Shown here: piece after piece, positions 35,680 to 44,670 of the stretch | Layout of the letters: every line of letters begins with the position of its first letter | How positions within the stretch are numbered: position 1 is the first letter of the stretch | DNA from: Paraburkholderia dioscoreae | GTDB taxonomy: Bacteria; Pseudomonadota; Gammaproteobacteria; Burkholderiales; Burkholderiaceae | Direction of reading: 5' to 3' | DNA length: 64,000 nucleotides | NCBI RefSeq assembly: GCF_902459535.1 | Contig: NZ_LR699553.1 | Location: forward strand, 1,488,001 to 1,552,000 | Position numbers and translations under genes: made by a program | Notes under the pieces: generated by a model | What the model was told of the DNA's origin: nothing | Databases searched by the model: none | What the model saw: only the letters and a program-made list of their open reading frames with translations

Positions 35680-37355
35680 CGACTATTCAGGCGCCTACCC
35701 AGGCACCCGCCGGCCGGCCGCTACTGGAAATCGACCGTTTCTCCGTGCGTTTCGGCGACAAGGTCGCCGTGCATGAACTCAGTCTTTCCATTGCACGCGG
35801 CGAGCGCGTTGCACTGGTCGGCGAATCGGGTTCCGGCAAGAGCGTCACCGCGTTATCGATTTTGCGGCTCGTCGAGCACGCCGAATTGAGCGGCCGCATG
35901 CTGCTCGACGGCGAAGATCTGCTGCAGAAAACCGAGCAGCAGATGCGTGGCCTGCGCGGCGCGGACGTGGCGATGGTGTTTCAGGAACCGATGACCGCGC
36001 TCAATCCGCTCTTCACGATCGGCAAGCAGATTGCCGAGAGTTTGCGTCTGCATGAAGGTCTACGGCCGAATGCGGCGCGCGAGCGCGGCATCGAGTTGCT
36101 CAGGCGCACCGGTATTCCCGAACCGGAGCGGCGTATCGACAGCTTTCCGCACCAACTGTCCGGCGGCCAGCGGCAGCGCGCGATGATCGCGATGGCGCTC
36201 GCTTGCCGCCCGCGTTTGCTGCTTGCCGATGAACCTACCACGGCGCTCGACGTCACCGTTCGCCAGCAGATCGTCGATCTGTTGATCTCCTTGCAGGAGC
36301 AGGAAGCGGCCGAACGCGGCATGGCCGTGCTGCTGATCACACACGATCTGAATCTGGTGAAGCGTTTTGCGCAGCGCGTCGCGGTGATGGAAAAGGGCGT
36401 ACTGGTCGAAACCAATACGACCGAGGCACTGTTCGCGAACCCGCAGCATCCATACACGCGGCGCCTGCTGGACAGCGAGCCGCAACGCGCGGTGGCGCCG
36501 GTCGAGCAGGGCGCGCGCCGGCTGCTGGAAGTGCAGGGGCTGGCTGTCGACTACCGCACGTCGGCGAAAGGCTGGCGTTCGCTGTTCGGCCGCTCGACAT
36601 TCCGCGCGGTGCATGACGTCGATCTGAGCGTGCGGCGCGGCGAAACGCTCGGCATTGTCGGCGAATCCGGTTCGGGCAAATCGACGCTGGCGGCAACGGT
36701 GCTTGGTCTGCAACAGCCGGCTGCCGGCCATATCCATATCGACGGCTTGCCGCTTTCCACGCTCAAAACAGCGAAGTCGCGCCGCGCGTTGTATTCGCGC
36801 ATGCAAGTCGTGTTTCAGGATCCGTTCGGCTCGCTGTCGCCGCGCATGACGGTCGAGCAGATCATCGGCGAAGGCCTTGCCGTGCATCGGCCAGAAGTGG
36901 ATGCGAGGGCGCGGCGCGCGCGCGTCGGCAGCCTGCTCGAAGAGGTCGGCATGCCCGCCGATGCGATGCTGCGTTATCCGCATGAGTTCTCCGGCGGCCA
37001 GCGTCAACGCATTGCGATTGCGCGCGCGCTGGCGGTCGAACCGGAGTTGCTGGTGCTCGACGAACCGACCAGTGCGCTCGACGTCTCTATCCAGAAGCAG
37101 GTATTGAATCTGCTGACAAATCTGCAGAAAAAGTACAAGCTAAGCTATTTGTTCATTACGCACGATCTGGCGGTGATGCGAGCCATGGCGCATCGTGTGA
37201 TCGTGATGAAGTCGGGACGCATAGTGGAAGCCGGCGACATACTCGACGTGTTGCATGCGCCGTCGCATCCTTACACCCAGTCGCTGCTGGCGTCGTCGCT
37301 CAATGTGCCGGAGCCGGGCGCCGCCGCGACTCATACGGGAAAAGCCAATGATTGA
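35676..37355 (+). CDS. yejF: YejF-like double ATPase of peptide importer
   Basis: A 559-residue cytosolic protein with two ABC ATPase domains in one chain, as in YejF and GsiA. Walker A loops are GESGSGKS at about residues 50 and 330, signature motifs LSGGQRQRAM and FSGGQRQRIA, and Walker B DEPT in each. It powers the YejBE channel. The start overlaps the yejE stop, and its own end overlaps the tldD-like gene by eight bases. Confidence 0.92.
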   Translation: MTTIQAPTQAPAGRPLLEIDRFSVRFGDKVAVHELSLSIARGERVALVGESGSGKSVTALSILRLVEHAELSGRMLLDGEDLLQKTEQQMRGLRGADVAMVFQEPMTALNPLFTIGKQIAESLRLHEGLRPNAARERGIELLRRTGIPEPERRIDSFPHQLSGGQRQRAMIAMALACRPRLLLADEPTTALDVTVRQQIVDLLISLQEQEAAERGMAVLLITHDLNLVKRFAQRVAVMEKGVLVETNTTEALFANPQHPYTRRLLDSEPQRAVAPVEQGARRLLEVQGLAVDYRTSAKGWRSLFGRSTFRAVHDVDLSVRRGETLGIVGESGSGKSTLAATVLGLQQPAAGHIHIDGLPLSTLKTAKSRRALYSRMQVVFQDPFGSLSPRMTVEQIIGEGLAVHRPEVDARARRARVGSLLEEVGMPADAMLRYPHEFSGGQRQRIAIARALAVEPELLVLDEPTSALDVSIQKQVLNLLTNLQKKYKLSYLFITHDLAVMRAMAHRVIVMKSGRIVEAGDILDVLHAPSHPYTQSLLASSLNVPEPGAAATHTGKAND

Positions 37356-38784
37356 CGAACGTTGGGCGCAGGCCGCCCGTACGCTGAAGAGCCGCGCGGC
37401 ATTCTGGTCGCTGCGCATAGTCGACGAACAGATCGACGATCACGAGATCCGCAACGATATCGCGCAACCGCTGCGCACGGTGCGGGATCGCGGGGCGATG
37501 CTGATCGCCTGGGTGGGTGCGGGCGCGGGCTATGCCGCAACCGCGAATCTGTCGGCGGCGGGTTTGCAGGCGGCGCTCGACATGGCCACCGCACGCGCGG
37601 AAGCGAGCGCCGCCTTGTCGTTGATCGACCACCGCGAAGTCGCGCGTCCGGCGGCAAGCGGTGAATACGTGTCGCCGAATGCGCAACATGCGTTGCCGAG
37701 CCGCGCCGAATGGCTCGACCGTTTGAGTGCGGAATGCACTGCGGCCAATCTCGACGAAAGAATCGTGGAGCGTGTGGCGGCGGTGCAGATCACGCATACG
37801 GATCAGCTCTACATGACGGGCGACGGCGTGCGGATCGACCAGCAGTTCCGCTTCGTGATGCCGCAATTGAGCGTGGCCGCGCACGCGAACGGCGATACCC
37901 AGGTGCGCACGCTCGGTGGCAACTACGGCACGCTCGGGCAGGGCGGCATGGAAGTGCTGGCGCGTTTTGGCTTCGAAGGTTCGGGCGCGCGCGTCGCTAA
38001 CGAAGCGTTGCAATTGCTGGCCGCGCCGAATTGTCCCTCGGGCAAGCGGGATCTGTTGCTGATGCCCGACCAGATGATGCTGCAGATTCACGAATCGATC
38101 GGCCATCCGCTCGAATTAGACCGCATTCTCGGCGACGAACGCAATTTCGCGGGCTGGAGCTTCGTCAAGCAGGACATGTTCGGTTCATACCGTTACGGTT
38201 CCGAATTGCTGAACGTCACCTTCGACCCGGAGTTGCGCGAGGAAGCGGCAGCCTACGCCTTCGACGACGACGGCACCGAAGCGCACAAGCAATACCTTAT
38301 TCGCAACGGCGTGCTGGAGCGTCCGCTCGGCGGCGCGCTGTCGCAGCAGCGAGCCCGCATGCCGGGCGTGGCGAATTCGCGCGCGTCGAACTGGAACCGG
38401 CCGCCGATCGACCGCATGGCGAATCTGAATATCGAGCCTGGCGAGAGTTCGCTGGAAGAGATGATCGGCAACATCGAACACGGCATTCTGATGCGCACCA
38501 ATACGTCATGGTCGATCGACGATCATCGCAACAAATTCCAGTTCGGCTGCGAGTTCGGTCAACTGATCGAAAACGGCAAGCTCACGCAGATCGTCAAACA
38601 GCCGAATTATCGCGGCATTTCGGCGAATTTCTGGCGCAGCCTGAGCGCGGTGGGCAATGCGGCCACGCGTGAAGTGTATGGCACGTCCATGTGCGGCAAG
38701 GGCGAACCGGCGCAGATCATTCGCGTGGGCCATGCGTCGCCGGCCTGCGTATTCAGCCATATCGACGTATTCGGAGGCGCATGA
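37348..38784 (+). CDS. tldD: TldD-family metalloprotease subunit
   Basis: A 478-residue TldD/PmbA-family protein. The zinc motif HExxxH is present as HESIGH at residues 248-253, as in active TldD subunits; the surrounding sequence (ESIGHPLELDRILGDERN) differs from the housekeeping E. coli form, suggesting a locus-specific paralogue. TldD with TldE forms a peptidase that digests unfolded peptides and trims or activates peptides such as microcin B17 and McC-type compounds. The gene overlaps yejF by eight bases and tldE by four, linking import with proteolysis. Confidence 0.88.
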   Translation: MIDERWAQAARTLKSRAAFWSLRIVDEQIDDHEIRNDIAQPLRTVRDRGAMLIAWVGAGAGYAATANLSAAGLQAALDMATARAEASAALSLIDHREVARPAASGEYVSPNAQHALPSRAEWLDRLSAECTAANLDERIVERVAAVQITHTDQLYMTGDGVRIDQQFRFVMPQLSVAAHANGDTQVRTLGGNYGTLGQGGMEVLARFGFEGSGARVANEALQLLAAPNCPSGKRDLLLMPDQMMLQIHESIGHPLELDRILGDERNFAGWSFVKQDMFGSYRYGSELLNVTFDPELREEAAAYAFDDDGTEAHKQYLIRNGVLERPLGGALSQQRARMPGVANSRASNWNRPPIDRMANLNIEPGESSLEEMIGNIEHGILMRTNTSWSIDDHRNKFQFGCEFGQLIENGKLTQIVKQPNYRGISANFWRSLSAVGNAATREVYGTSMCGKGEPAQIIRVGHASPACVFSHIDVFGGA

Positions 38785-40145
38785 TGAGCCAGTTCATCTC
38801 TTCGCGCGCGGCCACGTCGGTGGACTGGCAACGGCATTTCACGGCGCTCGCCGATGCAATCGGGCGCCTGCAGCACGGTGGCGAAACCACGCTCAGTTCG
38901 TTTGCCGGCGAGCAGTCCGATTTCATTCGTTTCAATTCGGGCAAGGTGCGACAGACCGGCAGCGTGTCGCAAGGCAAGCTGACCTTGCGTCTGATCGACG
39001 GTGCACGTCAGGCGTATTCCACGCTGACCGTGTGCGGCGATCTGCAACAGGATCTCGACGAAGTGAGCGCCACGCTCGTCACCTTGCGAGAGGGGTTGCG
39101 CGACGCGGCGGACGATCCGCATCTGCTGTTCGACACGTCGAAATGGGAGCGGACCACCCAGCGTTCAGGCAAGCTGCCGGACCCTGACGGCCTCGCGAGT
39201 GTCGTCGCGCAATGCGCGCAAGGGCTGGATTTCGTGGGGTTTTACGCCGGCGGCACGATCGTGCGCGGCTTCGCATCCACGAGCGGCAGCCGCGGCTGGT
39301 ATGAAGTGGATAACTTCAATTTCAGCTGGTCGCTGTACGACCCGAGTGGCCGCGCGATCAAAACGACCTACGCCGGCGACGACTGGAGCGACGCCGTGTT
39401 CGCGCGCAAAGTCGAGCAGGCCGCGACCCGCCTTGCCGTGCTCGCGCGCGCGCCGCGCGCGTTGGCGCCGGGACGCTACCGTTCCTATCTGGCGCCCGCG
39501 GCGTTGTCCGAACTGCTCGGCGTCACCGCGTGGAGCGGCTTTTCCGCTCGCGCGCAGGCGAGTTCACGCAGCGAGTTGTACAAGCTGCATGTGGGAGAAG
39601 TCGTAGTCGACCCGCGCGTAACGATCAGCGAAGATCTGAGTCTCGGCATCACGCCCGGCTTCAACGACGACGGCTATCTGCGCGACAGCGTCCCGTTGAT
39701 CCAGGCTGGCCGCAGCGCAGAGCGGCTGACCAACGCACGCAGTGCGCGCGAATACGGCTTGACACCCAATGGTGCGCTCGCCGGCGAGTCACCGGCCGCG
39801 CTCTCGATGCAAGCAGGCGATCTGCCTGAAGAAGACGTGCTGGCGAAACTCGGTACCGGGCTCTACATCGGCAATCTCTGGTACGTGAACTTCTCGGACC
39901 GCATGAATTGCCGCCTCACCGGCATGACGCGCTTCGCGACTTTCTGGGTCGAGAACGGAGAAATCGTCGCCCCGCTCGAGGCCATGCGTTTCGACGACAG
40001 CCTGTACCGTTTGCTAGGCAGCGAACTCGAACAACTCGGCGCGCAGGCCGAACTGCTTTTGAGCGACTCGACGTGGGGCGAGCGCGCCACGGGCGGCATG
40101 CAATTGCCCGGCATTCTGGTGAAGTCATTCGAATTGACGTTATGA
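38781..40145 (+). CDS. tldE: TldE (PmbA)-family partner of TldD
   Basis: A 454-residue TldD/PmbA-family protein without the HExxxH motif, as expected for the non-catalytic TldE (PmbA) subunit. GQ-like N-terminal strand pattern (IRFNSGKVRQTGSVSQGKLTLRLI) and C-terminal NLWYVNFSDRMNCRLTGMTRFATF are family features. It forms the heteromer with the preceding TldD. Its ATG overlaps the tldD stop (ATGA). It is followed five bases later by an acetyltransferase gene. Confidence 0.88.
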   Translation: MMSQFISSRAATSVDWQRHFTALADAIGRLQHGGETTLSSFAGEQSDFIRFNSGKVRQTGSVSQGKLTLRLIDGARQAYSTLTVCGDLQQDLDEVSATLVTLREGLRDAADDPHLLFDTSKWERTTQRSGKLPDPDGLASVVAQCAQGLDFVGFYAGGTIVRGFASTSGSRGWYEVDNFNFSWSLYDPSGRAIKTTYAGDDWSDAVFARKVEQAATRLAVLARAPRALAPGRYRSYLAPAALSELLGVTAWSGFSARAQASSRSELYKLHVGEVVVDPRVTISEDLSLGITPGFNDDGYLRDSVPLIQAGRSAERLTNARSAREYGLTPNGALAGESPAALSMQAGDLPEEDVLAKLGTGLYIGNLWYVNFSDRMNCRLTGMTRFATFWVENGEIVAPLEAMRFDDSLYRLLGSELEQLGAQAELLLSDSTWGERATGGMQLPGILVKSFELTL

Positions 40146-40149
40146 GCCT

Positions 40150-40731
40150 ATGGATCGACACGAAAAAATAGAATCAAAGCCTGAGAGCTTGCCCGAGGGC
40201 CTGACGCTGCGCGCCTTGCGCGTGGCAGACACGGAACAGTTTCACGCCATGCTGCAAATGCCCGTGGCGATGAACGGCAATCCGCAGATGCCGTTTCGGA
40301 CTGTTGCCAGCACACGAGAGCACCTGGAAGAATTCGAGGCCCCCGGAATTGCGATCGCTGCGACGGTGGGCGACACGCTGGTCGGGGAGGCGAGCCTCAG
40401 TCCATTCAAGGGGCGCCGCGCGCATGCCGCTTCGATCGGCATTGGTGTACACGACGCATGGCAGCGGCGCGGCATCGGACGTGCGCTGATGACCGAACTG
40501 CTCGATCTGGCCGACAACTGGCTTGGTCTGCGCCGAGTCGAGTTGCATGTCTACACCGACAACCACGCGGCACTCGCGCTCTATCGCAAGTGCGGCTTCG
40601 AGATCGAAGCGCATCAGCGCGGTGCGGTATTGCGTCGCGGCGTTTTGATCGACTGTTATTTCATGGCGCGGCTGCGCGAGCCGGCACCGTGGATGTCGCC
40701 GCTATCGGCCACCCATCTTGCAGTGGAATAA
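40150..40731 (+). CDS. GNAT acetyltransferase, YhhY/AaaT-like (first)
   Basis: A 193-residue GNAT N-acetyltransferase. The acetyl-CoA loop is RRGIGRALM and the C-terminal segment DNHAALALYRKCGFEIE is typical. The overall line closely resembles E. coli YhhY (AaaT), which acetylates amino acids and related toxic analogues. It starts five bases after tldE, so it is co-transcribed. In a peptide-uptake locus it could acetylate amino acids or aminoacyl products released by TldD/TldE; this is inferred. Confidence 0.85.
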   Translation: MDRHEKIESKPESLPEGLTLRALRVADTEQFHAMLQMPVAMNGNPQMPFRTVASTREHLEEFEAPGIAIAATVGDTLVGEASLSPFKGRRAHAASIGIGVHDAWQRRGIGRALMTELLDLADNWLGLRRVELHVYTDNHAALALYRKCGFEIEAHQRGAVLRRGVLIDCYFMARLREPAPWMSPLSATHLAVE

Positions 40732-40735
40732 GACC

Positions 40736-41284
40736 ATGAAAGAAACAAGGTCGCCGGACGGCGCCGTGCACGAGAAATGTATTCTGGTTCGCGCGCTCGA
40801 ATCGTCTGACATGGACGCGTTCGCCGAGATCATGAGCCTGCCCGGTGTGCGGCGCGGCACGCTGTCGGTCGGCTATCGCAGTCCTGAACAACTCGCGGCG
40901 TGGTATGAGCGGCGCCTAAAAAGCGGCGTGAACGTGTGCGCGATTATCGACGGACGCGTGGTCGGCCACGCCGGTCTCGAGGTTCACCGGCCGAGCCGCG
41001 CGCACTGTGCGCATATGGGGCTGGCCGTGCACGACGCGTATCATGGGCGCGGTGTCGGCTCGGCGCTTCTGCAGGGTTTGATCGACTGCGCGGACGGTTC
41101 GCTCGGTTTGCGCCGCATCGACCTGACGGTGTTTTCCGACAACGCGCCGGCCATCGCGCTGTATCGCAAGTTCGGCTTTGTCGAAGAAGGTTATTCGCGC
41201 GGTTTCGCGCTGCGCGACGGCATCCTGGCCGATGTGCTGCATATGGCCCGTCTCGTCGAAGCACCGCGCCTCCAGACAATCTGA
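40736..41284 (+). CDS. GNAT acetyltransferase, YhhY/AaaT-like (second)
   Basis: A 182-residue GNAT enzyme and clear tandem paralogue of the preceding one; VHDAYHGRGVGSALL, SLGLRRIDLTVFSDN and ALYRKFGFVEE line up residue by residue with it. The two differ more in the N-terminal substrate region, which suggests different acceptors. It starts four bases after the first GNAT stop. A TTG 18 bases upstream is less likely. Confidence 0.85.
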   Translation: MKETRSPDGAVHEKCILVRALESSDMDAFAEIMSLPGVRRGTLSVGYRSPEQLAAWYERRLKSGVNVCAIIDGRVVGHAGLEVHRPSRAHCAHMGLAVHDAYHGRGVGSALLQGLIDCADGSLGLRRIDLTVFSDNAPAIALYRKFGFVEEGYSRGFALRDGILADVLHMARLVEAPRLQTI

Positions 41285-41297
41285 ATGGATTCTTTGA

Positions 41298-44200
41298 GTG
41301 CCATTTTTCTTCATCGACCGCCCGGTCTTCGCATGGATCGTCGCGCTCGCCCTTGTCGTGGCGGGCGCGCTGGCTATTCCGCAACTGCCGGTGGCGCAGT
41401 ATCCGCGTCTTGCGCCGCCGCGCGTCGTGATATCCGCCACGTATCCGGGTGCTTCGACTGAAGTCGTGGACGCCAATGTCGGCAGCATCATCGAGGAGAG
41501 TCTCGATGGCGCCGACAATATGCTGTACTACGAAACGACGAGCGACAGCCTGGGCGAGCTCGAAATCGACGCGACCTTTGCACCGGGCACCAATCCCGAT
41601 CTCGCGCTGGTGGATATCCAGAACCGGCTCAAGCAGGTCGAGCCGCGCTTGCCACAGCAGGTCGTGCAGCAGGGCATCAGCGTGTTCAAGGCCGCCAACA
41701 CGTTCCTGATGCTGGTGGCGCTCACCTCCACCGACGGCACGCGCGACTCCGTGCAACTGAGCGATTACCTGAGCCGCTACGTGTTGCGTGAATTGAAGCG
41801 AGCGCCAGGAGTGGGCTCGGCCCAACTCTGGGACGCGGACGAAGCGCTGCGCATCTGGCTCGATCCGATGAAGCTGCGCGAATACGGCCTCGGCGCCGCC
41901 GAAGTGAACGCCGCCATTGCCGCGCAGAATGCGACCGTCACGGCCGGCACGCTGGGTGACGCGCCATTCGTGCCGGGCCAGCAACTCACCGCCTCGGTGA
42001 GTGTGAAGGGGCAATTGATCTCGCCGGCCGAATTCGGCCAGATCGTGCTGAAGGCGCGGCCGGACGGCTCGGCCGTGCGCCTGCGCGACGTCGCGCGGGT
42101 TGAAGTGGGGCGCGACAATTACTCGTTCTATTCGCGCCTGAACGGCAGGGCCGCGGCGACGGTCGGGATTCAACTCGGGCCGCGCGGCAACGCGCTCGAA
42201 ACGTCGAATGCGATTCGTGCGCGGCTTGCCGAGTTGTCGAAAGGATTGCCATCGGGCGTCTCCATCGAAATCCCGTTCGACAACGCGCATTTCGTGCAGA
42301 TTGCAATTCACGAGGTGCTCGTCACACTCGCGGAAGCGGTGGTGCTGGTGTTCTTCGTCATGTGGCTGTTTCTGCGCGATCTGCGCTACACGCTGGTGCC
42401 GACCGTGGTGATTCCGGTCACGCTGATGGGCGCGTTTCTCGCCATGTACGCGTGCGGTCTGTCGATCAACGTATTCACTCTGTTCGGCCTCGTGCTCGCC
42501 ATCGGGATTCTCGTCGACGACGCGATCGTGGTGGTGGAGAGCGTGCACCGCGTGATGGAAGAAGAGGGCCTGCCGCCACGCGAGGCTACGCGCAAGGCGA
42601 TGTCGCAGATCGGCGGCGCGATTGTCGGCGTGACGGCGGTGTTGACGGCCGTGTTCGTACCAATGGCGTTTTTCCCCGGCGGCGTCGGCGGCATTTACCG
42701 GCAGTTCGCGGTGGCCATGATCGCGTCGATGCTGGTGTCGTCGTTCATGGCCTTGTCGTTGACGCCCGCGCTGTGCGCGAATCTCTTGAAGGCGCACACG
42801 CAATCGGTTCGTCAACGTGATGCGCGCCGCGGCGTTCTGGGTTTCGCGGCGCGCGCGGCAAGCCGCTTCACATCCGGTTTCGATCGGGCCGCGCGTGGCT
42901 ATCGCGGCTTGACCGCGCGCACGCTGCACCGCATTGGCCCGATGCTGGCGGTCTACGCGGTGCTGGTCGGCGTGTGCGGTTTGCTCTACTGGCAGATGCC
43001 CGGCGGTTTTCTGCCGAGCGAAGACGAAGGCCAGTTGCAGGTGATGGTGCAATTGCCCGCGGGTGCCACGCAGGCACGCACGCTGGCCGTAGTGGAGCGG
43101 GTGGAAAAAATCCTCCACGCGGAGCCCGCCATCGCCAACGTGACGAGTGTGATCGGCTGGAGTTTTTCCGGCAGCGGCCAGAACGTGGCGATGGGGTTTG
43201 TCGAACTCAAGGACTGGGGCAAGCGTGATGTCGACGCGCTGGCTCTGCGAGACCGGCTCAATGCAAAGTTCGACAGGATTCTGGACGGCAACGTAGAGGC
43301 GCAATTGCCGCCTTCGGTGCCGGGCGTCGGGCATTCGGACGGTTTCGTGTTTCGTCTGGAGGATCGCGGCGGAGTGGGGCTCGACGCGCTGAAGGCCGCG
43401 CGCGAGCAACTGTTCACGCAGGCCAAAGCGAGTCCTGTGCTGGCTTCCGTGCACTCCGAGGATCTGCCTGACGCGCCGCGCGTCGAGCTGATCGTCGACC
43501 GCGCGAAAGCGTATGCGCTCGGCGTGTCGTTCGATCGCATCGCCGACGTGCTGGGCAGCACCTTCGGCTCGACCTATATCGACGATTTCCCGGCGGGCGG
43601 CCGCATGCGCCGTGTGATGATCGCCGCCGAGGCCGCCACGCGCATGACCGAAGACGACCTGCTGGCGCTCGCGGTGCCCAACTCGACGGGCGGCATGGTG
43701 CCGCTCTCGGCTATCGCGACGCGCCAGTGGACGATCGGCCCGGTGATGCTGACACGCTACAACGGTTATCCGTCGCTCGACGTGAGCGGTCACGCGGCCC
43801 CCGGCTACAGTTCCGGCGCGGCGATGGCGGAGATGGAACGGCTCGCCGCCGCGTTGCCGGTTGGCGTCCAGTACGACTGGGTCGATGCGGCGCGCGAGGA
43901 AACCGCGGCCGCGAAACTCACGCCGCTACTGATCGGCCTTTCGTTGTTAGCGGTCTTCATGGCGCTGGCGGCGCTCTACGAAAGCTGGACGATCCCGTTA
44001 GCGGTGCTGATGGTCGTGCCGCTCGGCGTGATCGGCGCGGTCGCGGCCGTGCTGTTGCGCGGCATGCCCAATGACGTGTACTTCAAGGTCGGCATGATCA
44101 CGGTGATCGGCCTCGCGGCGAAGAATGCGATTCTGATCGTGCAATTCGCCCGCGATCTGTATCAGCGTGGCCTGCCGTTGACGCGTGCCGTGACCGAAGC

Positions 44201-44504
44201 CGCGGGCGCGCGCTTCCGCCCGATCGTGATGACCTCGGCGGCGTTTCTGCTCGGCGTCGTGCCGCTGGTGGTGTCGAGCGGCGCGGGCGCCGAAAGCCGC
44301 CGCTCGATCGGCACCGGCGTGTTCGGCGGCGTGCTGGCTGCCACGCTGTTCGGATTGGTGTTCGCGCCGGTCGCGTTCCATGCGGTCGCGTCGCTCACGC
44401 ACGGCCGGCGCCGGCTTGCGCAACTGCATCGCAAGAGGGAGGAGCGGCGGGTACGCCGTGCCACGGTCGAACGCGCGCCACTCGACGAATCGCCCACGGC
44501 CTGA
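41298..44504 (+). CDS. RND-family efflux permease (AcrB-like), orphan
   Basis: A 1068-residue RND pump of the HAE1/AcrB type with 12 helices and two large periplasmic loops. The proton-relay Asp pair (D407, D408 in GILVDDAIVVVE) matches AcrB numbering, and the TM10 Lys is in GLAAKNAILIVQF. No membrane-fusion protein or outer-membrane channel gene is next to it, so it must borrow partners or act alone. It starts 13 bases after the second GNAT and is probably the last gene of the cluster. The GTG start has only a weak ribosome site. Confidence 0.92.
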   Translation: MPFFFIDRPVFAWIVALALVVAGALAIPQLPVAQYPRLAPPRVVISATYPGASTEVVDANVGSIIEESLDGADNMLYYETTSDSLGELEIDATFAPGTNPDLALVDIQNRLKQVEPRLPQQVVQQGISVFKAANTFLMLVALTSTDGTRDSVQLSDYLSRYVLRELKRAPGVGSAQLWDADEALRIWLDPMKLREYGLGAAEVNAAIAAQNATVTAGTLGDAPFVPGQQLTASVSVKGQLISPAEFGQIVLKARPDGSAVRLRDVARVEVGRDNYSFYSRLNGRAAATVGIQLGPRGNALETSNAIRARLAELSKGLPSGVSIEIPFDNAHFVQIAIHEVLVTLAEAVVLVFFVMWLFLRDLRYTLVPTVVIPVTLMGAFLAMYACGLSINVFTLFGLVLAIGILVDDAIVVVESVHRVMEEEGLPPREATRKAMSQIGGAIVGVTAVLTAVFVPMAFFPGGVGGIYRQFAVAMIASMLVSSFMALSLTPALCANLLKAHTQSVRQRDARRGVLGFAARAASRFTSGFDRAARGYRGLTARTLHRIGPMLAVYAVLVGVCGLLYWQMPGGFLPSEDEGQLQVMVQLPAGATQARTLAVVERVEKILHAEPAIANVTSVIGWSFSGSGQNVAMGFVELKDWGKRDVDALALRDRLNAKFDRILDGNVEAQLPPSVPGVGHSDGFVFRLEDRGGVGLDALKAAREQLFTQAKASPVLASVHSEDLPDAPRVELIVDRAKAYALGVSFDRIADVLGSTFGSTYIDDFPAGGRMRRVMIAAEAATRMTEDDLLALAVPNSTGGMVPLSAIATRQWTIGPVMLTRYNGYPSLDVSGHAAPGYSSGAAMAEMERLAAALPVGVQYDWVDAAREETAAAKLTPLLIGLSLLAVFMALAALYESWTIPLAVLMVVPLGVIGAVAAVLLRGMPNDVYFKVGMITVIGLAAKNAILIVQFARDLYQRGLPLTRAVTEAAGARFRPIVMTSAAFLLGVVPLVVSSGAGAESRRSIGTGVFGGVLAATLFGLVFAPVAFHAVASLTHGRRRLAQLHRKREERRVRRATVERAPLDESPTA

Positions 44505-44529
44505 CGGCGTTCCGCCCGCCACCTGATTC

Positions 44530-44557
44530 ACGCGCGCCACGGCCACGAGGCGCGCGT
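44530..44557 (+). terminator. Possible terminator after RND gene
   Basis: A perfect 9-base-pair stem (ACGCGCGCC / GGCGCGCGT) with a 10-base loop begins 26 bases after the RND stop. It is not followed by a T run, so factor-independent termination is uncertain. Confidence 0.4.
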
Positions 44558-44589
44558 ATTCCCCTGAAGGTTGCGCTTGCCGCACGTGA

Positions 44590-44670
44590 AGAAACCTTTT
44601 CAGATCAGACGTATAAATACGCGATGTTTCAATATAGAAACGTTTTCAGATGTTCGAGAAAAGCGTTTCT
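44590..44670. repeat. AGAAACnTTTTCAGAT direct and inverted repeats
   Basis: Two direct copies 46 bases apart match at 15 of 16 positions; a third, inverted and partial copy follows and can pair with the second as an imperfect hairpin. Spacing and symmetry suit a regulator-binding array. The regulator is unknown. Confidence 0.55.

Noticed and set aside
40944..43793. Very long open frame on the minus strand opposite the RND gene
   Set aside because: It has no recognisable domain and is rich in Arg/His, typical of an antisense frame in GC-rich coding DNA. The opposite strand has a full RND protein.
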